17,531 bases of DNA from Syntrophomonas sp. UBA5288 (lineage in GTDB: Bacteria > Bacillota > Syntrophomonadia > Syntrophomonadales > Syntrophomonadaceae): assembly GCA_002408445.1 (NCBI GenBank), contig DHSK01000078.1:1-17531 (forward strand), given 5' to 3'. The notes beneath the pieces were generated by a model, which saw only the letters and a list, made by a program, of their open reading frames with translations, did no database searches and had not been told where the DNA came from. Below, piece by piece: positions 1-6,760 of this stretch. Positions within the stretch are counted from its first letter, which is position 1, and the number at the start of each line of letters is the position of its first letter. The position numbers were made by a program, and so were the translations under genes.

Positions 1-10
1 CTTGATACAT
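1..10 (-). CDS. Start of a further gene, cut by the window edge (possibly ccsA/resC)
   Basis: An ATG at 10-8 on the minus strand is preceded by CAGGAG at 19-24, eight bases away, which is a good ribosome binding site. Only three codons (Met-Tyr-Gln) fall inside the window, so the product cannot be recognised. The gene would begin 24 bases after the resB stop in the same direction. ResB genes are usually followed by the gene for the heme handling partner CcsA/ResC, so that is the likely identity, by context only. Confidence 0.4.
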
Positions 11-34
11 TAATATTTCTCCTGTTCGCAACTG

Positions 35-1288
35 TTATAACTGGTTAAGAAATTTAATTATATGGTCAAAATCGGTTTTATTATATCGCTGCATTCTACC
101 GGTAGACATCCCCAGTAGAAGTATTCCCTCCTCTTCTTTGCCGGTAAATACACCGGAAACCAATAAAGGCCGCCGGTAAAAAGACAGTATCAATCCCGCC
201 AATAGGAGACCGCTTCCCAACCAGACTACAGATACCCCGGGATCAGCTTTAATTTCTAAGCCGGTAGAATTAGTTAACTCCGGCAGGGTTATCCGGGTCT
301 GGTCAAAAATAGTTCCGGTCTGTCCCTGCGAAAGTTTTAGCATAGCAGGTTCTTTTTCAACCTTGCGGTCGTAGATTTGCATATATACATAAGGTTGGTT
401 CTGCAGCTTGAGCCCTTTAACATAAATTTTGCTATTCCCGATTTCTTGTCCAAAACGGTATTGCATGCCAGTTGCCACTTTTTCTTCGCCGGCGACAAGT
501 CCCAGCGGGACTATACCTTCGAAAGTCTCACCTTCTTTTGCAATTGTAATCCTGGCATAATCCATATAACTGCTTTGGTAATAGTAAATCCCGTCATATT
601 TAAAAGGATGGTTTACAGAAAGTGTACCCCGGGCCAACTCCTTATCATCTCGTATTATACTAATATTGGTATACCAGTTGTCCCTTTCACCATTGGGCAT
701 AAAACGGTCTTCAATGGAATTAATCCTGATACTATAGTTTTTGTCTGCGCAGCCCTTATTGAAGTTGATTTTATTAAAGCTCACCACTTCACCCTGCCAG
801 GCGGTTAGTTTTCCGGAAAAGCCAAAATTACCCATCATTATCCCGACAATAATCATGATAAAAGCAATATGTACTATGAAAGTACCCCAATACCCCCACC
901 GATGTTTTAGGGCTGCAAAAGCCCACCCAGCATCCGTTTCCATGCTGACCATGCCATATCCCCGGGCATTCAGTACTTTTTCCAACTGCATGCGCAAGGC
1001 GCCGGATTTACCTGCTATAAATGAACGTATTTTGGGCGGTACCGCATGTATGTTGCGTGGAATTGAGGGATAAAAGGTGCACCGGTAAGCAATCTTGAAA
1101 CGATTAATACTGCAAACACCCAAATTAATGGCCAAAAGTGCAAATATTAATTTGAAAAACCATGATTCATATATATTGGCTGAAAATAATGTTCCCGCCG
1201 CAGAAACAATTACTATTAAACCCAATAGGAACAAGCCGGTTTTCATTGAAGCAAAAAAAAGCCATATTTTCTTTTTCCAACTATTCAT
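35..1288 (-). CDS. resB: Cytochrome c biogenesis protein ResB (System II)
   Basis: This 417-residue membrane protein matches the ResB/Ccs1 family, which works with CcsA/ResC to carry reduced heme across the membrane and attach it to apocytochrome c. Hydrophobic segments lie near residues 15-35, 44-62 and 132-153, and a last one near 350-370. Between the third and last is a long extracytoplasmic domain (about 155-345). His140, in the segment after RWGYWG, is a candidate heme ligand. The C-terminal block DPGVSVVWLGSGLLLAG is typical of the family. The start ATG at 1288 follows a weak GGGGAT-type site. The gene lies 68 bases after the nitrilase gene. The likely client in this window is the triheme cytochrome DsrJ, so its presence fits the locus. 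Family assignment is firm; the client is inferred. Confidence 0.88.
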   Translation of the reverse strand: MNSWKKKIWLFFASMKTGLFLLGLIVIVSAAGTLFSANIYESWFFKLIFALLAINLGVCSINRFKIAYRCTFYPSIPRNIHAVPPKIRSFIAGKSGALRMQLEKVLNARGYGMVSMETDAGWAFAALKHRWGYWGTFIVHIAFIMIIVGIMMGNFGFSGKLTAWQGEVVSFNKINFNKGCADKNYSIRINSIEDRFMPNGERDNWYTNISIIRDDKELARGTLSVNHPFKYDGIYYYQSSYMDYARITIAKEGETFEGIVPLGLVAGEEKVATGMQYRFGQEIGNSKIYVKGLKLQNQPYVYMQIYDRKVEKEPAMLKLSQGQTGTIFDQTRITLPELTNSTGLEIKADPGVSVVWLGSGLLLAGLILSFYRRPLLVSGVFTGKEEEGILLLGMSTGRMQRYNKTDFDHIIKFLNQL

Positions 1289-1356
1289 TTCAAATCCCCA
1301 TTTAGAATATTATAAAAATTAGTGCTATGATTGGCTGCTTCAAAAACTAAATATTC

Positions 1357-2220
1357 TTATTGGGCTTCCTGAGATGATCCTACTTCCAGTTCCAGCAACT
1401 CAGTGTACATTTCCTTACGGCGATAGGCCAAAAAGAAACTATCCTTCATCGATTTTCGTTCTACGGTGCGCAGTTCATTTAATTTAAAAGCAGACAGGTC
1501 GGCATATAAAACCTTCTCATTTTCATTAAGAGACTCAGCCAGGATTTCACCTTTAGGTCCCCAAACCATTGCTCCACTACTGAATTCTCTTCCCCTACTA
1601 TCTACTCCGGACATATTACAGGCAGCTAAATATACAGAATTATCATAGGCTCTGGTTCCCATATACTGCTTCCACATCTTATTGCGGTTACCGGAAATCT
1701 TTAATGAAGCATGGGGGGCAAACAAAACCTCCGCACCTTTAAGGGAATATATGGCTGCCATTTCCGGGAAATGCCAATCCCAGCATATCCCTACCGCAAA
1801 TTTTATCCCTTGGCTGCTGAAAACGGGAAATTCGGTCCCGGCTGTAAACCATTGCTTTTCCAAACGTCCCAGATGCACCTTACGATAAGTTGATACTTTG
1901 CCATCAGGGAAGGCTACTAATTGAGAGATATAAGGTTTTTGATTATCTTCCGAGCGTTCCGCAAAACCCACTAGTAATGTAACCTGCAATTCCGAGGCAA
2001 TTCTGGCTAATTGTTTAATAACCGGATCAATCAGGGTTAGAGCTAAAACATCCATATCACTATTGGAATAGCCTTGCAAGGCCATTTCCGGGAAAACTAC
2101 CAGCTTGGCTCCGTTTTTTACCGTTCTTTTGGTTATATTAATGATTTTATCTACATTCAGATCTATCCTGCCTGTAATTGAAGCCATTGATACTACCGCG
2201 ATTCTACAATCTTCTTTCAT
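1357..2220 (-). CDS. Carbon-nitrogen hydrolase (nitrilase superfamily)
   Basis: A 287-residue protein of the nitrilase superfamily, cytoplasmic enzymes that hydrolyse amides or nitriles through a Glu-Lys-Cys triad. All three residues are visible: Glu45 in FPEMALQGY, Lys114 in YRKVHLG and Cys146 in GICWDWHFPE. Length is normal for a single-domain amidohydrolase and no fused domain is seen. The substrate cannot be read from the sequence; omega-amidase, carbamoylputrescine-amidase-like and other amidase subfamilies remain possible. The ATG at 2220 lies three bases after the stop of the upstream LysR gene, and its AGAGGA ribosome binding site is inside the end of that gene, so the two are very probably co-transcribed and translationally coupled. 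No direct link to sulfite reduction is evident. Confidence 0.9.
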   Translation of the reverse strand: MKEDCRIAVVSMASITGRIDLNVDKIINITKRTVKNGAKLVVFPEMALQGYSNSDMDVLALTLIDPVIKQLARIASELQVTLLVGFAERSEDNQKPYISQLVAFPDGKVSTYRKVHLGRLEKQWFTAGTEFPVFSSQGIKFAVGICWDWHFPEMAAIYSLKGAEVLFAPHASLKISGNRNKMWKQYMGTRAYDNSVYLAACNMSGVDSRGREFSSGAMVWGPKGEILAESLNENEKVLYADLSAFKLNELRTVERKSMKDSFFLAYRRKEMYTELLELEVGSSQEAQ

Positions 2221-2223
2221 TTT

Positions 2224-3180
2224 TTATTCCTCTGGCATAAGTTTAAAATCACTCACGGGGTACTCCATTTGCAAGGCCCTGGTAAATAAATCCGGATTAT
2301 GTAGGAAATCAATAAAATAACCTTCTTCTTTGGTCTTGTAATTATTGATATTAGTTATTATGTTCAGGGGACGATCCATACATAAATCTTTGATGCGGAT
2401 GGTTTTCAGGATTTTATCCTCACATTCCTTGCGTACGGTCAAAGCAGAAATAATTGTAACTCCCAAACCAGTGGCTACCACCTGTTTGATCGATTGGGTA
2501 CTGCCTAGTTCCATCGTAATATTGAGGTTCTCCAAAGCGAAACCATTTTCTTTAAGAAACAATTCAACAACTTTACGTGTTCCCGAACCAACCTCTCTTA
2601 AGATCAATCTGGCTTGGGTCAGTTCGTTTAAAGCAATACTTCCTTTTTTAGCCCAGGGATGATGATAAGGAACAACCACTACTAATTCGTCATGCCCAAA
2701 ATTTTCGATTTTCAAATCCTTATTATCCGGTACCGGTCCTTCCACCAATCCGATATGGAATCTTCTTTCCAGCACATCCCGCGCTATTGTTTCAGTATTG
2801 GCTATGCTTACCTTAAAATCAATATCGGGTCTTATCTGGTAGAGACAGGCAAGAATGTTCGGTATAACATACTCTCCAATAGTTAAGGTAGCGCCCAGCT
2901 TAATCTCCCCGCGATGATCCTCCGAAAGTTTGTTAATCTCTTGCTGTGCATTTGTTAACATGTCCAACATCTTGCATACGTAATCATAAAAAATAGCCCC
3001 GGCTTTGGTTAAGGTAACGCCTTTATTACTGCGATTAAAAAATCTCGCGCCATAGTGCTCTTCGATATTCTGGATCTGCAGACTTATCGTCGGCTGGCTG
3101 ATATGCAACCGTCTGGCTGCCGCTGTGATATTTTTTGTTTCAGCCACTTCTTTGAAAATCAAGCACTCCTGTTTAATCAT
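2224..3180 (-). CDS. LysR-type transcriptional regulator, copy 1
   Basis: A 318-residue LysR-family regulator. The N-terminal winged helix-turn-helix lies around residues 14-60, with the recognition region ITAAARRLHISQPTISLQIQ. The co-inducer-binding domain runs from about residue 88 (GATLTIGEYVIPNIL) to about 295. The GSGTRKVVE block and a G-L-G-V-T segment resemble the CysL/CbbR/YeiE branch, which often binds small sulfur or organic acid ligands. It is about 70 percent identical by eye to the LysR gene just upstream, so the two are tandem paralogues. The ATG at 3180 follows AGAAGGGGTGAT, and this site can pair with an upstream repeat (see 3192-3255). The nitrilase gene begins three bases after its stop. 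The ligand and targets are unknown. Confidence 0.9.
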   Translation of the reverse strand: MIKQECLIFKEVAETKNITAAARRLHISQPTISLQIQNIEEHYGARFFNRSNKGVTLTKAGAIFYDYVCKMLDMLTNAQQEINKLSEDHRGEIKLGATLTIGEYVIPNILACLYQIRPDIDFKVSIANTETIARDVLERRFHIGLVEGPVPDNKDLKIENFGHDELVVVVPYHHPWAKKGSIALNELTQARLILREVGSGTRKVVELFLKENGFALENLNITMELGSTQSIKQVVATGLGVTIISALTVRKECEDKILKTIRIKDLCMDRPLNIITNINNYKTKEEGYFIDFLHNPDLFTRALQMEYPVSDFKLMPEE

Positions 3181-3191
3181 TTTAATATCAC

Positions 3192-3255
3192 CCCTTCTAA
3201 ACAGATCGAAGATGTAGATATTAACATTCTAACATATTCCTATCGATTAGAAGGG
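3192..3255 (-). promoter_or_regulatory. Inverted repeat that can mask the ribosome binding site of LysR copy 1
   Basis: In the 108-base gap between the two LysR genes, nine-base arms CCCTTCTAA (3192-3200 on the plus strand) and TTAGAAGGG (3247-3255) are perfect complements, with TCGA motifs just inside both arms. On the transcript the downstream arm contains the AGAAGGGG ribosome binding site of LysR copy 1, so folding would sequester it. Alternatively the arms are a palindromic operator for one of the LysR proteins. Pairing is seen directly; any function is inference. Confidence 0.4.
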
Positions 3256-3288
3256 TAACCGCAGCATATTGCCAGCGCCCGCATTTCA

Positions 3289-4272
3289 TCAAGGATTGTT
3301 CAGCATCAATGCCATGTTGTCTGCGCAAGCATCCATAAAACTCTCGGACGTACAGTCCATATGCAGGGCTCGCTCAAACAAGTCCTGATTATGCAGGAAG
3401 TCAATAAGGAAACTTTCTTCTTTAGTATTAGCATTATTAGCATTGGTGAGGATATTCAGGGGCCGTCCCATATAACAATCTTGAATTTTTATCACCTTGA
3501 GCAGATGATCTTCGCATTCTCTGCGTACGGTTAAGGCAGAAATTATAGTAACACCCAGACCGATAGCCACGACCTGTTTAATAGCCTGGGTACTGCCTAA
3601 TTCCATCGTTATATTGAAATCCGATAGAGAATAACCCTTTTCCTGCAGGAAAAGTTCAAAGACGCTACGTGTTCCTGAGCCCACCTCTCTTAGAATCAGG
3701 CGGGCTTTGCACAGTTCACTCAAGGTTACGCTCCCTTTTCGTGCCCAAGGATGATAATAGGGAACCACCAGAGCCAACTCATCGTGCCAAAAGTTTTCAA
3801 TTATTAAATCTCTGTTATCGGGTACCGGTCCTTCAACCAAGGCAATGCGGTACTTTTTCCCCAGTATATCCTGGGAAACGGTTTCAGTGTTGGCTATAGT
3901 CACTTTAAAATCTATATCCGGCCGTATTTGGTACAAACACGCCAGAATATTGGGAAGAACATATTCACCAATGGTCAGTGTCGCCCCTATCTCCACCTCA
4001 CCGCGATGATCATCAGCAAGCTCGTTAATCTCCTCATGGGCATTTTTCATCATATCAAGTATCTGGCAGACATAATCGTAAAAGATAAGACCGGCTTTGG
4101 TCAAAGTCACTCCCTTGTTGCTGCGGTTAAAAAATTTGGTCCCATAGTAATTCTCAATATTTTGGATTTGGAGACTGACCGCCGGTTGGCTGATATGTAA
4201 TTGCTTGGCAGCCAAGGTTATATTCTTGGTATCGGCCACCGTCTTGAAAATAAAAAATTCCTGTTGATACAT
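3289..4272 (-). CDS. LysR-type transcriptional regulator, copy 2
   Basis: A 327-residue LysR-family regulator, closely similar over its whole length to the following LysR gene. The helix-turn-helix is ITLAAKQLHISQPAVSLQIQ. The effector domain begins near residue 88 (GATLTIGEYVLPNIL) and contains the same GSGTRSVFELF block. I chose the ATG at 4272, giving MYQQEFFIFK, because it aligns with the start of its paralogue and follows a GGTGGAAAG sequence. An in-frame ATG 60 bases upstream would add residues absent from LysR proteins. The two paralogues differ most in the last 30 residues. It follows the yeiH gene and a small unknown gene. The enterobacterial precedent (yeiE beside yeiH, with YeiE reported to respond to sulfite) suggests a sulfite-related ligand, but this is inferred from context. 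Confidence 0.9.
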   Translation of the reverse strand: MYQQEFFIFKTVADTKNITLAAKQLHISQPAVSLQIQNIENYYGTKFFNRSNKGVTLTKAGLIFYDYVCQILDMMKNAHEEINELADDHRGEVEIGATLTIGEYVLPNILACLYQIRPDIDFKVTIANTETVSQDILGKKYRIALVEGPVPDNRDLIIENFWHDELALVVPYYHPWARKGSVTLSELCKARLILREVGSGTRSVFELFLQEKGYSLSDFNITMELGSTQAIKQVVAIGLGVTIISALTVRRECEDHLLKVIKIQDCYMGRPLNILTNANNANTKEESFLIDFLHNQDLFERALHMDCTSESFMDACADNMALMLNNP

Positions 4273-4401
4273 GTGTCTTTCCACCTTTTTTATGCAGCTT
4301 ATACAGCTGTAGAAATCAACACCGTATACCATCGCAGTTTCTTCGAGCCAGCATCTTTACAGCAGCGTGGCGACTGTACTCGGAATTTTTTTATCCGGTT
4401 G

Positions 4402-4407
4402 ATTATA
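4402..4407 (-). promoter_or_regulatory. Candidate -10 box upstream of LysR copy 2
   Basis: A perfect TATAAT on the minus strand lies in the 154-base gap before LysR copy 2, about 130 bases upstream of its start. No convincing TTGACA-like -35 box is seen 16-18 bases upstream, so the call is weak. An activated promoter could lack a good -35 box. The rest of the gap (4273-4401) shows only an A-rich run near 4385-4392 and no other gene. Confidence 0.3.
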
Positions 4408-4426
4408 CCCCGATCATTTCTATTAA

Positions 4427-4795
4427 TTACATCATACCCCATTTACGGGTATACTCGGAACGTAGAACAAAATCGTCATTGGTAAAGCCATGCTCATTCA
4501 ATATTTTGACCGCTTTAGTAAAATCAAAGGTTTCGGTCTCCAGCAATATATAATCTTTTTTAGTGGTGATGGCCCAATCATCATGAACCTTGGTCAATAT
4601 TGCCACCATCTGCGCAATCCGTTCCAAGCGCCGATCCAAAGCTTCTTTCAAGGCCAGGATATCAGCGGGCCCCGCATGCTTGAGCTGAGCAAACCTTTCT
4701 AAAGGAGTCTTTTCTTTCCTCTTCCATTCGCCTTCCTCAAAAAAGTAAAAGAAAAATCGTGCTCTTTGAATACAAAGGCTGGCTTCTTCTTTCAT
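4427..4795 (-). CDS. Small protein of unknown function, 122 residues
   Basis: I do not recognise this protein. It is basic and aromatic-rich at the N-terminus (FFFYFFEEGEWKRKEK), then has a probable helical stretch around residues 30-65 (ALKEALDRRLERIAQMVAIL). The C-terminal half has the pattern of a small alpha/beta domain (KDYILLETETFDF, then a helix and HGFTNDD). There is no signal peptide, membrane segment or cysteine cluster. The ATG at 4795 follows an in-frame stop directly, so it cannot start further upstream. AAAAGGAG lies 11 bases upstream, slightly far. It sits between yeiH and the LysR pair, just after a terminator-like hairpin. The residue pattern looks like a real protein, and nothing better occupies this stretch on either strand. 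A role in the same sulfite-related unit is possible but unproven. Confidence 0.65.
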   Translation of the reverse strand: MKEEASLCIQRARFFFYFFEEGEWKRKEKTPLERFAQLKHAGPADILALKEALDRRLERIAQMVAILTKVHDDWAITTKKDYILLETETFDFTKAVKILNEHGFTNDDFVLRSEYTRKWGMM

Positions 4796-4820
4796 TTAAC
4801 ATCATACTCCTTTTAAGCAA

Positions 4821-4845
4821 AGGCCTCCCTCCGCAAGGGAGGCCT
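4821..4845 (-). terminator. Hairpin terminator or attenuator after yeiH
   Basis: A perfect 10-base-pair stem AGGCCTCCCT / AGGGAGGCCT with a five-base loop lies 50 bases after the yeiH stop. On the minus strand it is followed by TTGCTTAAAA, a short and interrupted U tract. Four more pairs (AAGC/GCTT) can form outside a two-base bulge. Termination is probably partial; the next gene's ribosome binding site begins about 8 bases after the stem. Confidence 0.6.
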
Positions 4846-4894
4846 GCTTTCATCCTCGGACAATGCATAACGCGTATTCAAACTTTAGATGGTT

Positions 4895-6226
4895 TTAGAG
4901 ACTGGCCCAAAAAGCCCCCAGGAGCAAAACGGAGAATATATAACCTAAAGGTACGTTCACCAGTACACCGGTTGTAAACGCCAAGAAAGGTTTTAAACCT
5001 GCCTTGGCCAGTTCTTTGAAGCGGGTGGTCAGGCCAATACACAGGAAGCATAATACAAAGCACCAGGTTCGCAGAGTCTTGACCGGGCTGGTTACGTCGG
5101 AATTGATTACCTCAGCCGAGCTGGGATCCACACTTGCAATCACCAGGGTCATCAGAATGGAAGCCACGAAGAAACCCAATACAAATTTGGGGAAGCGGAA
5201 CCAGATTTCTTTAGCGTCAGGTTTGGTGCCCTCTTCGCGCTTTTCCCACTTGGTAACGGAAATAATAGCCAGAATAAAGCACCAAACTCCAATGAACATA
5301 TCACGGCCCACCACTTTCATCAAGGTAAAAGATTCCACGGCTTTATCACTGATTTGGGCCGCCGCCGCCATCCCCGCTGCATCGGCAAACTCGGAGGTGC
5401 CGATCCAGGCTCCGGCAGGACCATCAGGAAGTCCCAGCGCATGAATCAGTATAGGCAACAGAAAAACCATGATGGTAGCGTAAATTACTACCAGGGCAAT
5501 GGAAATAGAAACATGGTCGGATTCCGCATTCACTGAGCTACCCACCGCAATAGAGGCGGACACTCCGCAAATGGACCCGCCTGCCCCCAAGGTAGCGGCA
5601 AACCGTTTATCCAGCCCAAAGAATCTAGTACCAACAAAGTAAATAACCAGCCAGGTAGTTACCGCAATAATGGTGGCCTGCAGAAAAGCTACCGGCCCCG
5701 AGGACATGATCAGGGTGAAGGGGAGCGTGGCACCCAGCAGCACGATTCCGGTTTTAACATAAAATTCGGTTCGCAGGGATGTATCTAACCATTTGGGTGT
5801 TTTTATAAAATTACCCAGGATCATACCTATAATAAGAGCCAAAACAGGAGCCTCCAGGTTATATTCCTTCATTGGATTCCAGGAACCAAGAACCTGAACC
5901 AGAACCGCCAGTAAAAACAAAATGATGAAGCCGGGAATAAATTCCTTTAAATCATGCCCCAGAATTTTTACGGCAATAGAAAACACCACTATCAAAACAA
6001 TAAAAAGACCTATCAGACCGCCGATTTTTTCGGCAAAGAATACTGGGATAGCACTGAAAGCATCATAACTTGGCACACTGATGGCTATGGATTTAAGACT
6101 GCCACCCGCCGCCCAAAAAATCAAGGCAACGATTACAATCCCCATACCAAGCCAGACCGCCCACCAGTCCTCTTTTTTCCATAATTCTGAGATGCCACCG
6201 GAAGATACAGTTTTAGGCTGATTCAT
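4895..6226 (-). CDS. yeiH: YeiH/UPF0324-family membrane transporter (putative sulfate/sulfite exporter family)
   Basis: A 443-residue polytopic membrane protein of the conserved YeiH family (often annotated as putative sulfate exporter). About ten to twelve hydrophobic segments are visible between residues 25 and 440. Family-like signatures are TGIVLLGATLPF and GAGGSICGVSASIAVGSSVN, followed by ISIALVVIYATIMVFLLPI and EFADAAGMAAAAQ. Its substrate is not established experimentally to my knowledge. The ATG at 6226 has AAGGAG eight bases upstream. It follows dsrC by 132 bases across a hairpin, with the same orientation. Position at the end of the dsr genes and before two LysR genes points to movement of a sulfur oxyanion, either sulfite uptake or relief from excess sulfite or sulfate. 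Direction and ligand are inference. Confidence 0.85.
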   Translation of the reverse strand: MNQPKTVSSGGISELWKKEDWWAVWLGMGIVIVALIFWAAGGSLKSIAISVPSYDAFSAIPVFFAEKIGGLIGLFIVLIVVFSIAVKILGHDLKEFIPGFIILFLLAVLVQVLGSWNPMKEYNLEAPVLALIIGMILGNFIKTPKWLDTSLRTEFYVKTGIVLLGATLPFTLIMSSGPVAFLQATIIAVTTWLVIYFVGTRFFGLDKRFAATLGAGGSICGVSASIAVGSSVNAESDHVSISIALVVIYATIMVFLLPILIHALGLPDGPAGAWIGTSEFADAAGMAAAAQISDKAVESFTLMKVVGRDMFIGVWCFILAIISVTKWEKREEGTKPDAKEIWFRFPKFVLGFFVASILMTLVIASVDPSSAEVINSDVTSPVKTLRTWCFVLCFLCIGLTTRFKELAKAGLKPFLAFTTGVLVNVPLGYIFSVLLLGAFWASL

Positions 6227-6314
6227 AGTTCCATCTCCTTATTTTTTATGTTCTTTTGACAAAGCGGCGAATTGCGGGTTTATTCCGGTCTCATCCCTCC
6301 TTTGCTCAAAACCT

Positions 6315-6352
6315 CGTTAGCTTGGGAAAACTAATGTTTTCACAAGCTAACG
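6315..6352 (-). terminator. Hairpin terminator directly after dsrC
   Basis: Ten-base arms CGTTAGCTTG (6315-6324) and CAAGCTAACG (6343-6352) are perfectly complementary, and an inner AAAAC/GTTTT pairing extends the stem. It starts six bases after the dsrC stop. On the minus strand the stem is followed by AGGTTTTG, a short U run. On the opposite strand a seven-T run follows, so it may work better in the plus direction or be bidirectional. The remaining gap to yeiH (6227-6314) holds an unused AAAGGAGG near 6297 and the yeiH ribosome binding site at 6235-6240. Confidence 0.6.
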
Positions 6353-6358
6353 GTTTTT

Positions 6359-6673
6359 TTACACACATCCTGTGGGCTTTGGCAAACCTGCGATTTTACA
6401 TGCACCTTTTCCCGGACCGCTGGGGAATAGATTGTATATTTCAGATTGACTTTTCCCCGTATCCTTTAGAAGTTTTCTTACCATCGGAGCCACATTGAAC
6501 TCTGCATAATATTTGCGCAGATAGTTAATGATTTCCCAATGTTCCGGTGTGAGTTCTACTTCTTCGGTAGCAGCCAGGACTTGAGCTACTTCTTCATTCC
6601 AGTCATCGGCATTATCAAGAAAACCATCCTCATCAAGAAGCAGCGTACGGTCACCGACTTTCAATTCTGGCAT
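6359..6673 (-). CDS. dsrC: DsrC, sulfur-carrier protein of dissimilatory sulfite reduction
   Basis: A 104-residue protein of the DsrC/TusE family. The C-terminal arm GPGKGACKIAGLPKPTGCV carries both functional cysteines, Cys92 and the penultimate Cys103, ten residues apart. That marks a true DsrC and not a one-cysteine TusE. DsrC accepts sulfite-derived sulfur at DsrAB to form an intramolecular trisulfide, which is then reduced by the DsrK subunit of DsrMKJOP. These two are the only cysteines in the protein. The ATG at 6673 has an excellent AAGGAGG seven bases upstream. The gene follows dsrP by 87 bases, separated by a small hairpin, and ends at a strong hairpin. dsrC is commonly expressed at higher levels than its neighbours, which this arrangement would allow. 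Identification is very secure. Confidence 0.97.
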   Translation of the reverse strand: MPELKVGDRTLLLDEDGFLDNADDWNEEVAQVLAATEEVELTPEHWEIINYLRKYYAEFNVAPMVRKLLKDTGKSQSEIYNLFPSGPGKGACKIAGLPKPTGCV

Positions 6674-6705
6674 TTTGATTCCTCCTTTCTTATCCTTATT
6701 TTATG

Positions 6706-6736
6706 CCTGGCCTCTATAAGGATTAGAAAAGCCAGG
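6706..6736 (-). repeat. Inverted repeat (possible RNA hairpin) between dsrP and dsrC
   Basis: CCTGGC (6706-6711) and GCCAGG (6731-6736) pair, and TCTA/TAGA can pair inside them, giving an imperfect hairpin in the 87-base gap before dsrC. There is no U tract after it on the minus strand, so it is not a normal terminator. It could mark an mRNA processing or stability site that sets dsrC levels apart from dsrMKJOP. The stem is short; chance is possible. Confidence 0.35.
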
Positions 6737-6760
6737 AACATAAAGACACAATAAATTTCA

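Noticed and set aside
377..808. Plus-strand open frame of 143 codons
   Set aside because: It lies wholly opposite resB, has no ribosome binding site, and its composition is that of a shadow of a membrane protein gene.
5004..5444. Plus-strand open frame of 146 codons
   Set aside because: Antisense to yeiH, with no recognisable domain; the yeiH reading on the other strand is convincing.
6256..6288. Plus-strand TTGACA with TTTATT 17 bases downstream
   Set aside because: It resembles a promoter but points into the terminator and dsrC on the opposite strand, with no plus-strand gene to serve.
6284..6304. Orphan AAAGGAGG followed by a five-codon ATG frame upstream of yeiH
   Set aside because: The ATG is one base from the ribosome binding site and the peptide would have four residues; there is no leader-peptide logic to support it.
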